Of a DNA stretch of 64,000 nucleotides, positions 41,857-53,300 are shown piece by piece (the stretch's first letter is position 1; each line of letters starts with the position of its first letter). The notes under the pieces are model-generated. The model was not told where the DNA came from, did no database searches, and worked only from the letters and a program-made list of their open reading frames with translations. The DNA comes from Lingula anatina. Its lineage: Eukaryota; Brachiopoda; Lingulata; Lingulida; Lingulidae. The stretch lies in contig NW_019775624.1 of the NCBI RefSeq assembly GCF_001039355.2, positions 558,692 to 622,691 of the forward strand, in the 5' to 3' direction. The position numbers and the translations under genes were made by a program.

Positions 41857-41862
41857 CACGTG
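41857..41862. promoter_or_regulatory. E-box CACGTG upstream of MTR kinase
   Basis: A palindromic CACGTG lies about 100 bp upstream of the methylthioribose kinase start codon. It could bind bHLH-ZIP factors, but a single hexamer is weak evidence. Confidence 0.25.
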
Positions 41863-42598
41863 ATAGTGTTTACAATATTTTACTCACTAGATGGCGCTGC
41901 ACATCATCGTGGAAAAGACAAACCGAAATGTAAATGTGCTAGAGAAGACCTTCAGGTAGGGGAGAAGACGGTGTAAAAACTCTTGCCAATAAAACACAAA
42001 AACAGAAATCAATCAATCTCTTATTTCTGCCATACCGTGGGATTTTATTCAGTGACATTTTTTTTAAATGTCAAGATCTAACAACTACTGTACTCTGTAA
42101 GCTCTAAGAATTTTACTGCACAGGCATGCACAAAGGCGATCCTCACATGCTTGAATTGTGTTCAGATTAAAGGATCAAGAATGAAGATGATTTAATCCAA
42201 GTCTAATAGGTGATTAACCAGATGGTTACAATATAAACACTTATAAACAAAGTTTTAATGTCAGCATTCCTAATACATCAAACATGTTACACATCATAAA
42301 TGAATGACTTTTATTAGAGACGTAACCCAACAATTCTTTTTAACAAATGGAAGAAAATATCCACCATATCATCATCCTTATTAGCTATTGTCTTTTTTCT
42401 TATTCTTTTATTTCACTATTCTAAATCTATTTAAAGCCAAGTAGTGACACATAGGTAGTGACACAATAGTACTTTACAAACATACATTTATTATACATGC
42501 ACACTTAACGATTATACATTCCTTTATTTTATGTTGCATACATAATATAGTCTATATAAAACAGCAAAGCAGAAATGTGCCTTTAACACATGCAAAGG

Positions 42599-44045
42599 TT
42601 AATGTCTTCCAGTTTTTGACAAAACTAATTCCCTTAGATTGTCTTCACTTTCTTTTATACTTCTTTCCAGATACTGTTTGTTAGTCTGAAATCCAAAATA
42701 AAATAAAAGATAAATCTGTAAATTTACAAAGAAAATATTGCATTACTTTCTCCTACTGAAAATTCTAACATATAACCTACACCTATTTACCAAAGTATGA
42801 AAGAGAAATTAAAGTGATATCCCCCTTTAACAAGCATAGGGGTCCATTTTCTTTTTAACTTAAAAAAATAATTAACATTCTTAACACAAAGTTAAAAGCT
42901 ATACTTACACATCTATATTGATAAATATATGCCTATGATAGGGGTATCAGATAATTTTACATCTTTACTAGACCACAATTAAAACAACAGAACTGTCCTC
43001 GTAATTCTCAACCTTCCATTACCTCAATGGTTTTAATTTTTGCTTCTGCATTTTTTACTTTCTCTCCAAGATTTGACTTAATAGTTTCCACTGGTTGACA
43101 GATAAACCTGAAATAAGAATTCAAATAGTGATACTATGGCAACAACTCCAGATAGTTTAAATATAATATTTATTAAATTATCTTTAATCAGTGCTCAAAA
43201 AAGTAACTTTGTTATCTGAGAATTATGACAAATTAGATTCCATAATACAGCCTTATCCTCATTTTATTCAAGGATGTTTGTTTAATCCTAATGATTGAAT
43301 ACTTTGATATTGCACTACTACTACTACTACTACTAGTACAGGGCCTTTGTTTTTGCTTATCTATTTATTCATCTATTTATTTATCTGATAATTTGAATGC
43401 AAAAAAAAAATGCATTAACATAGGTAGATATCTTACATTCTTCCAACTCCTTCATAAGTGTTTACACCTTCTGGTAATGTTTTTAATTCTTGTTCTACTA
43501 GTTTAGAGTGCTGAATTTGTCGCTTGAGCTGTTCAACCTGCATGTCGGACATTTTCAGCTGTTGAGTGGTCTGTATCATTTTGGACTGCAGATCTTGGAA
43601 AGCCTTAAAAACATAAATATAACACCATTAAAATATTAACACAACTAAACCATGCAGCAATCAACGACAAAAATATATCTAATCATGGTTATACTGTAAA
43701 TACACTTCTTGATCATCGTTAATCAGTTGAAATGTAACTTGGTATTTAAAATGGATTTAATATAGTGAAAGAAGTGTACATTATGAAATTTCACAGCAAA
43801 TCTTACTTGGCTTTATGATAATTTTAAATAAGAAATTAAATTACAAATGTCAGTCTTGGTCATGCACGCGTTAACAGGATAAAATAGCCAATTCAATTGG
43901 ATCTGGATCAATCTACATAATACACTACAGAACACTATCAATTATAAGAGATTTTATTGCATATGTATGCAAAGTTATGTGCTTAGCAAGGGGATAAACA
44001 TGCCTTTTTCAGCTCCATGTCCACTGCTGGTCCTGCCGAAGCCAT
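42599..44045 (-). CDS. PFDN1: Prefoldin subunit 1
   Basis: Beta-type subunit of the hexameric cytosolic prefoldin co-chaperone, which hands nascent actin and tubulin to the CCT chaperonin. Minus-strand exons: 44004-44045, 43437-43603, 43023-43107, 42599-42685; 126 aa, against 122 in human. The sequence begins MASAGPAVDMELKKAFQDLQ and keeps the coiled-coil/beta-hairpin/coiled-coil layout: the hairpin carries NTYEGVGRMFICQP, and the C-terminal helix contains YLERSIKESEDNLRELVL. The first intron starts with GC (AAG then GCATGT), and only this boundary preserves the conserved KKAF reading. An AATAAA lies about 60 bp past the stop (42538-42533). The start codon faces PPAN across 336 bp. Confidence 0.95.
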
Positions 44046-44381
44046 CCTTGGTTGCTGGGTTATGTAGCACTTCGGGAATTTATCGGAAAGGGATAATATA
44101 AATATTTTAAATCTGTGACATTTTGACTAAATACACTATGCACAAAATAATAGCATGGTACTTTATCATTTCTTATTTGATTTATTGTTTTTGTTTTCTG
44201 ACAGTGTTAACATTCAGAATTAACAAACATTTGCACGGAAGTAATTATGCCGTTCCACAATTTTTATCAGTCCAACATGTCAGCCACCACGAGGAGTCTT
44301 GCTCGATCGTCTTGAGCTAGAGATTTACAAAACTGTGTACATCATTGTGTCCTTAATTCTCTGTCACTGCGTATAATAGTC
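44046..44381. promoter_or_regulatory. Shared bidirectional promoter region of PFDN1 and PPAN
   Basis: Only 336 bp separate the two divergent start codons, and no TATA box is obvious. Head-to-head housekeeping genes at this distance commonly share a promoter; that function is inferred from spacing alone. Confidence 0.6.
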
Positions 44382-45608
44382 ATGGGAAAGCGCAAGAAGG
44401 TAAATATCCAAATTATTTCCGAAATTTAAGTAGCTCCAAGAACATATTTACACGTGTATTACTGTTTCTTAGTAGACATTACTTGAAGATGAGAAATTAT
44501 AATTCCTATTATTTACCTGTTATGGCCCTTTATATAAGTTTATGTTTAAAAACGTTATATATATATATATATAACGTTAGCTCGAATGTTACTTATCACA
44601 TACGTTTTCGTCATCCATCATTCATCAGGGAAAGGCAACCAAGAAGACCAAGCAGTCTCAGGCGCAGAATGCTGAAGAGCATTATAAGAAAGCTCCTCAT
44701 TCCTTTGTAATAAATCGTGGACATGTTGGAAAAAATGTGTCAGAACTCATTACTGATATGAGGAGAGTTATGTCACCCTATACAGCTTCAAAACTAAAGG
44801 TATTTCTATAGTTTCTATAATTAAACATACATATAAATGTTATAAATATCTTCAGTTTGCCAGTGGAAAGCATATACTGTGCATTATAATTAATCTGAAC
44901 TTAATTGTTTTTCAATAGATATTCATGTCTTAGTGAAAGAAGGTAAATTGATTGATAAACTATTTTAGATAAATTATTTTAAACACCATTCTGATGTCAT
45001 TTCAAAAACTTTATAGCACTTTTTCTCGCTTCATATGGCCCATTAAGGGACTATTAAAGTGACTTATGAAAATTTTTTTCCAGACAAGAAGGAAGAATGT
45101 GCTGAAGGATTTTGTGACGATAGCTGGAACCCTTAACGTGTCTCATCTTCTCATGTTTACGAAGTCTGAAACTTCAACAAACTTGCGTGTGACACGCCTA
45201 CCCCGAGGACCCACTTTGACTTTCCAAGTCCAGAAGTTCAGTTTATGTAAAGATGTTGTTTCTTCTCTTAAGAGACATAATATGGACCCAAAGCAATTCA
45301 ATCTACATCCATTGTTGGTGATGAATAATTTTACAGGAGAAGGTGTTCATCTTAAATTGATGTCTAGCATGTTTCAGAATTTATTCCCTTCTATAAATGT
45401 TACCAAGGTAAATATATCTGCAATCCTCTTAGAACAAAATTGCTTTTTACACCAAATGGAGAACCGTGTTGTTTACATGAATTCTGCTTTTGTCATGAGT
45501 GCACTGATGTGCAAAATTTAAGATGTATAGAAATGATTAATTCATTTACATTATTACTGATCTCATTTATTGAACAGTTAGAAACGTATGTTCACTTATT
45601 ACCCCCCT

Positions 45609-45688
<80 letters not shown>

Positions 45689-48600
45689 AATAAAAATAAG
45701 TCAGAAAAATTCAGCTTTTTCAGTAAAAGGTCCTGAAATAGAAATTATTCCTATGTGTAATCCAGTCTGTTCTCAATTTTTATTATCAATTTATACTATT
45801 TTTAAGGTGAAGTTGAATGACATAAGAAGATGTGTACTATTCAATTATAACCAAGAAGATGAAACTATCGAATTCAGACATTAGTAAGTACATCTAAAGA
45901 TTTTACCTCTAGATATATACAGTACACTTGTGCATAGAATGATACAAAAACATATCTACAGGAAGATTTGGATATAAATATATAATCTGTGGCAACAGTT
46001 TCAATATTAGAATTGGGTTCTATCGATAGGCCATTCAAGTATATAAGTTCTGTATAAAACCTGCAGTTTGAAACAAATAGATAAAATGTTTGCTTTATCT
46101 AAGGTTAGTTGATTATTGATATTCTTTTTATTTCAGATTTGCTTATTTTAATGCAAAGTCTGTGGTGTGATTCTTCATTAATTCAGTTTGTACATGAGGT
46201 TTTTGATCTGTAAAAATATTTCTTTCCATCCAAAAGAATATATCTGATGGATTTTACTTCATATTGCTGTGTTATTTCAGTAACATCAAGGTGGTTCCTG
46301 TGGGGATGGGCAGAGCAGTGAAGAAACTTATCAAAGCAAAAATTCCCAACATGAGCAGATTTGATGATGTCAGTGAATTTGTTCTTGGGTAATGTACCTT
46401 TTCTAATGGGATTGTCCTGAAATGACAGGCTAGGGCTAGAATGATGAAAAATTACATTAGTTGTAATAAAACAAGTGAACTCAATTGCTTGGAGGGTTTA
46501 TTTCAAAAATAAAAAATAAGAATATTACATATTTTTATTTATTGTTATAATTTTGAATGAAGTAATACAATTGTTCTTCTCTCTGTTCTTTATGTGTTTA
46601 TGACTACTATTTGCTATTCTTTAAAGCATGAATCATGATGCAACAGCAATCCTCCTATCACAATTTGTATGCGAGACCAGGACGAGTATTACTTTAGACA
46701 CAAGTAGTTAAGATTTCACACTCTTTTATTATCTGTAAATTTAATTTTGTCCAACTTAAGAGATTAAATGCGAATAAAATGCTCACATTTCGCCAAAACC
46801 AGCATAATAATTTTGTACTTGATGATTTAGTGGCGGCAATCTTTCTGAGAGTGAAGCTGAGATGGATGGTCCTCATAATGAAGTGGTTCTACCACAGCAC
46901 ATGTCCAGTAGAGGAAACATTAAGTCTGCTCAGAGTGCAATCAGGTAAATATACTTTTGATAGGATGGCAGTGAAAAAAAATGAGGTGGAACATTTGCTA
47001 TTATTACATGGAAATTGTTCATTTAGGTTAGAGAATACAAGATTTTTTATGGATTTTACTTTTAAAGTGATCATGACTTTGTTGTTAGGGGTGGGGGGTT
47101 ATGTTTGCCATAACTGGCATTAAAAAGGGTCTTGCCTTCTTAGAAAGTCAGTTATGACAGGCAATGGGCTATTTTGAGCCCTGCTCACGTACTGGTATCA
47201 AGCTAGTAATGATATTTTTGTTATAATTTTTTCCACAATTGTAGGTTGACTGAGATTGGTCCAAGGATGACTTTGCAACTAGTCAAGATTGAGGATGGCA
47301 TGTGCAGTGGTGATGTTTTGTTTCATAGGTTTGTAAAAAAGACAGAAAAGGAAATCCAAGCTGCAAAGGAGTTCCGAGAACATAAAAAGTAAGTGAGATG
47401 AGGTTTGTGATTTAAATTGTAAAAAAGGATATGTAGTGAATTGCAGACATCTTTGTTTTTTATAGGCATCCAGCTTTTTCCTTAGGCTTTAGGCCACTTC
47501 TTTTTTATAGTATATTTTTCACAACTGTGTAATATGTAAGCTTCCTAAGAAATTTTTATCAAGCACTAAAATTTTTGTCAAACAATAAGATTCTCACTTA
47601 TATTTTAACTTATTGATGTAAAGGCTTGTAGAAGGTTGCAATTGATTCAAAGATTAATCTGCAGTCTTAAAATTTGTACAGAAAACTTAAATTGAAAAGA
47701 AAGCAACAACAAATGGAGAGGATAAAGGAAAAAGAAAAAGAGAAAGAAGGACACAAAGAAAAGTGCTTAGCTGGGATGGACAAGAACAAGGAAGAAGAGA
47801 AAAACAATGAAACAAGCAAAGGTAAATGCATCATGATAATAACATCCTTTTGTTTTGTTTTTTCAGTAGCATTTATTCTAGATTTATTGTGGTTTATTGA
47901 TGTTTAAGGAGTAAATAATGAGTGTTCTGCTACACATTATTTTCATAGTTTGTGTAATGACAAGGTTTTTCTTTCTTTATTAGGAATTGTTAACATAGTG
48001 CAGCGTAAAAAAAATTTTTATGACTTGATAACAGTAACTTTTTTTTTTAAACTGACAACTTGTCTATGGAAGGTTAAAGGGTGTTTTTGAGAAATCTACA
48101 AAAACACCAACTTGAGTCTAGTTAAACACAATTTAGTAAAGTATGATTTATAATATTGTTTAGATTATTTTGCAATTTCAGATGCTGAAGAGATGAGTGA
48201 TGAAGATGATGTCGAATACTATAAACAAGAACTTGGCTCAGCACCAGATCCAGGTAAACATGTTCTCTGAGTTTATGTTTAGTAATTTAGGTCATTAAAA
48301 TTCACCATTTCAGTTATAGATGGACAGTACACATCTAATTGGTTCTAATTTTCCTCTTTTCCTAAAAACGTTAATCTAAATTATTTCATTAAATGTGAAA
48401 CCGAGTTCTTCAGGAAGACACAGAGTTTTGTTGACTACCGGAAGACTTCTTCCAGTTTATTTGCAGTATACATTAGGTTTTGTTTACACCAGTTTATCAG
48501 GCTTAAGAATGGAATAAATAAAACATGCAATGAACAAACGTTTAATTTGCAAATTGGTTAATATTGTGAATCTTGCTTTATATTTATTACCATAGCTTGA

Positions 48601-48953
48601 GGAATTTACTTTCAATGACAACATAAGGATGCGAGTCAGAATAATTTTTTTTATTTCAATAAAATCTTGTATTTTCAGATCTTTTTCCTGTTGGTGGACA
48701 AAAGCGAAAACGCAAGATGAAAACGGACATTCCAGAGAAAAGAAAGAAAATTGAAACCAACAGTAGACAGCAGAGAAAACCTCAGAAACAGTTTTCAAGT
48801 AACAAAAGTAAAGGAAGTATGGATAAGACTAAGAGCAAAAAGTCAATACACAGATCTAACAGAGAGCAAAGAGGTCCAAGGAAAAATGGAAATAAGTTTC
48901 GAAAAACTGGAAAAGGGAAGAACTTTAAAGGGAAGAAACAGCAAAGAAAATAA
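44382..48953 (+). CDS. PPAN: Peter Pan homologue / SSF1-type ribosome biogenesis factor
   Basis: Brix-domain nucleolar protein needed for 27S pre-rRNA processing in 60S subunit assembly. Exons: 44382-44399, 44629-44799, 45084-45407, 45807-45883, 46281-46388, 46831-46944, 47245-47388, 47682-47821, 48182-48253, 48679-48953. All are GT-AG and phase-matched, giving 480 aa. The start MGKRKK is followed by the Brix domain (about 30-310) with HSFVINRGHVGKNV, FTKSETSTNLRVTRLPRGPT, FQNLFPSINVTKVKLNDIRR and LTEIGPRMTLQLVKIEDG, all strongly PPAN-like. The C-terminus turns into a Lys/Glu-rich coiled coil, the acidic DAEEMSDEDDVEYYKQELG and the LFPVGG motif, then a long basic tail ending KNFKGKKQQRK, as expected of a nucleolar protein. 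AATAAA lies at 49333-49338. Confidence 0.96.
44551..44579. repeat. Perfect palindrome AACGTT-(AT)n-AACGTT
   Basis: An alternating AT core is bounded by AACGTT on each side, forming a perfect palindrome in PPAN intron 1. Confidence 0.85.
45609..45685. repeat. (CA)n microsatellite in a PPAN intron
   Basis: About 77 bp of uninterrupted CA repeat follows a C-run. The long Thr-His frames it creates are artefacts. Confidence 0.97.
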
Positions 48954-49332
48954 AACACCATAGGATTGATAACAGTCACTGGTTCAATTTTATTTCATTT
49001 GGCATAAAATTGCAATTCCTTGTCATGATTTCAAGAGAAAATTGGCTATCTGGGACTGGTTAGCAGCTATATGCAAACTAAGAAATGATTTTGGCTGCTG
49101 GTTAGTTTGGTGAACTTCATGGGCACGTAATTAATGATAAGATGAATGTCACTTATAAAGAAGAAATATAACCTGGTCATTTTAAATATTTTTTAAAGAA
49201 TGAAAATTTCCTCATAAAGGAATGTAATTTAGTTAGAAAACACCATTTGAAAGTGTGTATAGTGAGTGATATAACTGAAATAATTTTTTTTTACAAAAAT
49301 AATTCATTTTGAAAAAGTCACAAGGTTTTGTA

Positions 49333-49375
49333 AATAAACTTTAACACTTTTGTTGCTTTGACAAAACATTTTATT
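49333..49375. terminator. Opposed poly(A) signals of PPAN and PKD2
   Basis: Plus-strand AATAAA at 49333-49338 lies 380 bp after the PPAN stop and is followed by the GT-rich TTTTGTTGCTTTG. On the minus strand AATAAA lies at 49375-49370, about 985 bp after the PKD2 stop. The signals face each other 31 bp apart, so cleavage 10-30 nt downstream would make the two transcripts abut or overlap slightly. A second minus-strand AATAAA directly after the PKD2 stop (50357-50352) could instead give a very short UTR. Confidence 0.55.
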
Positions 49376-50359
49376 GCATTCATACAATTAGGTGAACAGA
49401 ACTGGCAAAAGTATTAAGTGGACAAGAATGTGCAATAATTTGGAGTGAAACTTTCACATGCAATGCACTGAATCCAGCCAAAGATCTTTTAACACTTCTT
49501 GGTCCCTCCACATTTATTAAAACATATCAAAGTGTAACCATGCTCTTTGTAATTGTTTACTTGGACGGTGCAGTTGTTAGTTTTGGTCCCTTGTCCAACC
49601 TCTTTGAACTTAAAATCCCTTCAATTCAAGCCTTGAATGTTTCTGGGTTATATTTACATTGTTTGCGATTGTCTTAACCCAATGCCGATTATCTAACAGC
49701 TTTGTGCTGCTACACTGGTGCAAAACTCACTTGGCCTTCAATTAGTCCAATACAATTCACACTAACGTTAAGTACAGCATAGCCTACTGTAAGGACGGAA
49801 TGAGATGTGCAGTGAATATTTAGCTCATTTTGCACTTCAGTTAAATCACTGAAGTTTGTTTGATACAATACAGAACTAAAAAGCAGTTCTACAAAAATGT
49901 TTTGAAAGAAAGTATTAAAAAAATTTTGGTTCAAAATTCACGAGTCAAGTTTGTTTGAGAATGAGAATGTTGGCAAATATCTCGTGTATCTAATTTAGAC
50001 CAGCTAAATCTAGATAAAACTTCAAAATCGTGAATTTCAAAGAAATTAATAATATACAATTAAGTTTTTTAAGTCGAACACAAATGCTGAATTACACTGG
50101 CAAGTAAATAGATGCTATTGCCACTAAACATATCATCTTGACTACTTTGTTTTCCCTGACATCACTTGAGTTGTAAGTAGTAACATCTCGTAATAAGAAA
50201 ATATCCATCAAGTTAAATGCACACAATACTCTGCATAATACTAACATGTTAAATGCAAATAAAAAAAGCTTTAAAAACAAAATAAATAGTTCTTTGGAGT
50301 TCTTGAGATTACTTGGTATCTTTGCTGGGGTTAAAAATAATTGAAAGTCCGTTTATTCT

Positions 50360-53300
50360 TTACACATTGTGTGATCCCATTTGGTCTGTGTCCTAAAAAA
50401 AGGAAAAGTAGATCTATAATAACAGATAAGTGTTATTGCTGGGCAAATGAAGTTACTCAAAAAGCACAAAACACTTAAATGAAAATTTTTTTAATAACAG
50501 ACATGCATTAATTAATATCCTACCAGTGATGGTGAAACAGACATTCATAAGAGTAACCATGACAGACATCAAAACAAGACATTAAAAAAATCACATTTAT
50601 GTTACCTTGTCATGTTTACACTTCAGATGACTGCATGTAAATAATAATAATGACTGTGTAAACTTTCACATACAATTCCACTTTGACATATATAAATGTT
50701 ATTATTCATCTACAGTTCCATGCAAATTTCTAAACACAGCTCTTCTTTTTTTTTTTCTCATCCTTATACAAACTGCATTTTAATCCCTTATCTCAAGGGG
50801 GTAGATGAATTTTCTATATGTGTTTTTAAATATTAAAATTAGTTTAATTCAGCTAGTGATGTAAAATAACTTACGTTTACACCAGATGGTGGGGAGCGTG
50901 GCGAGGCACCACGGCCACTCTGTTGGATGGATGGCTCAGAGTCCCACCTCTCAAGTTCTTCTCTGACAAGTTTTTCCATTTGGTCACGCTTTTCATCATC
51001 CCCTACACCCTCAGACTGAAAAGTCAATGTAAAATTACATGTAAGAATGCTCTTGTCGCATAATTCCACCAATTGGCACAAATTTTAATATCTATAGAAA
51101 TCATCACAGAAACCTCAAATTTTTTAATTTTCAAAAGGAGCAGCTTCCCCAAAGAAAAGCAAAGAGAATCTTGAAAGACTTTTGTTCACTTGAACAGGCT
51201 GTACAAACAATAAATGGTTGTACAAAGGATGAAATGGTGAAAAGATATATTACTTTTTCACTTTACAAAAGAAGGAAATCACAGTGTTGAAATTTACCTC
51301 TGTGATACTGTCCAATATTTTCCCCATGGTTTCTCTTCGTTTTAATTTTGCTTTTTCCATGGCTTCTAATTTGACAAGAACAGCATCTATCTTGGATACT
51401 ATACTGCCTATAGAATGTTCCATTCTGTCTACCCTCCTAGAGAGGACTGTGAATTCTTCATATGATACACCACTGACAAAGCGTCCTGTTCTTCCTGATC
51501 GTGTTCCACTGTCTTCATCATCGCTATCATCACCACTGTCGTCTCCGAAACTGAATCTGCTGCTTCCTTTCCGACTACCTGGTCTGGCTGATCTGCGACG
51601 GGCTGAACTCTTTGGTCTGGCTGCTGCTTCTCCTTCTTTGTTTTCAAGACCTTCAAATTCCTTGTCAACTGCCATCTAAAGGAAGAATACGTTTATATTT
51701 GAAAAGACATACTTCCATTTTGATTAGGAGTTAACTTTTTTGAAAAACAAAATATTTTCTCTAATTATCTTTACTTTACATCTATATCTTTAAACATCTA
51801 TATCTTTACATCTGCATCTTTAAACATCTATATCTTTACATCTGTATCTTTAAACATTTAGCACATGAAGATTCATAGAACTATCCATATACTGTCAACA
51901 AACAACTTCTTATAATCTTTAGGTAAAAATCATTTCCTACCCTTTGTCCTTCCAGTTCTTCCTGCATTTTGCGGATTTCTTCTTCATCAAGCATACGATC
52001 ATTGTTCAAGTCATATTTGGCAAACACAGCTTCAATTTCACTGTCAGCATAACCACGTCTGAAAAGAAATAGAAAACATATAATTTCCTGCTCTCAACTC
52101 CTAAGAAAATAAACTTTCATATTAGTATCTGATCTTGATGCCTATCTGTAAGAAAAAACTTTTTAACAACTGTTTTTGAGGTCATTGAAATAGAACATAA
52201 TTTAAAAACAATTTAAAGTCATTATGGAGAAATTTTCCACATATGACAACTCACTCTTTCAGGTCACGTTTCCATTCATCAAAGTCAATCTGCTTGTCAG
52301 CATTGGCGTCAGCATCAACAATGGCCTTCTGGATGTCAATGATCTTATCACGCTTGAACTTCAGTTTGTCCAACATCTTGTCGTAGCCCTAGAAAACAAA
52401 CAAACTTAAATATAAATTTTGTTTTTGTCAATAAAATCCAAATTTAACACTATAAGCCCTTTAACTCCTTGTTGTCTGCTTCAGTAGTGCTTTTTATATA
52501 ATTTCTTACCCAAGATTCAATAAAATGATATACCCAGCCAGAAGGTAATGAAAAAACATTGCCAAGTGTTTTCAGCCTACTGATTTACCTTCTTGAAGTA
52601 GTCCTGCAATTCGAATTCATTCTCCTGGTTCTCCAGATCAGCCTTCACCTCAGAGTAAGTGTCGTTGATGATGGCCAAGAACATGTTCAGCAGTACGAAG
52701 AATACAAAGAACACGTACAGGAGGAAATACAGTGGACCCAGAACACGGTGGGCAGCTTCCAGCTCATGGAAATCAAAGTCACCAAGGATGATACGGAACA
52801 AGGTAAGGCTGAAAAAAATTATTAATATATATATATATATATACAGTACATTATATTAAATCATGAATACAAATTACAACAAAATTTTCAATTTCAGTTC
52901 GCTTCCATGTTATAGTAAGAATATTCAATGCATGGCCATAAAAATACTGCTGCAAATTTGGGTTTTTCATCAAAAAGAAGACGCTTTATTGAATATGGCA
53001 CATAACATTTTTATGCACCTAAATAAAAAGGCTCATAAGAAGAATTGATGAATGTGGACACTTACATGGTGTCAGGGAAGCTTCTGAAGTCCCTGACTTG
53101 GGTACCGAAGATCAGGTAACCAAGCTGGGCAAAAGCGAACAGGATGATGAAGAACATGACACCAAATCCTGCCAAGTCCTTGGCGCAGTTAGCAATGGTG
53201 GAGGAGAGCTGGGTCATAGTCTTGTTGAAGCTGATGTACTTGAAAATCTGGAAAAAATTGTAACAACTGTGCATCAATATACTTCCTTATTACACAAAGT

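Noticed and set aside
45440-45884. Thr-His-rich frames over the CA microsatellite
   Set aside because: Low-complexity translation of (CA)n inside an intron.
44400-48678. Possible box C/D snoRNAs in PPAN introns
   Set aside because: PPAN introns host snoRNAs in vertebrates, so each intron was read for paired C (RTGATGA) and D (CTGA) boxes. ATGATGA near 46440 has no D box at a suitable distance, and no other pair was convincing.
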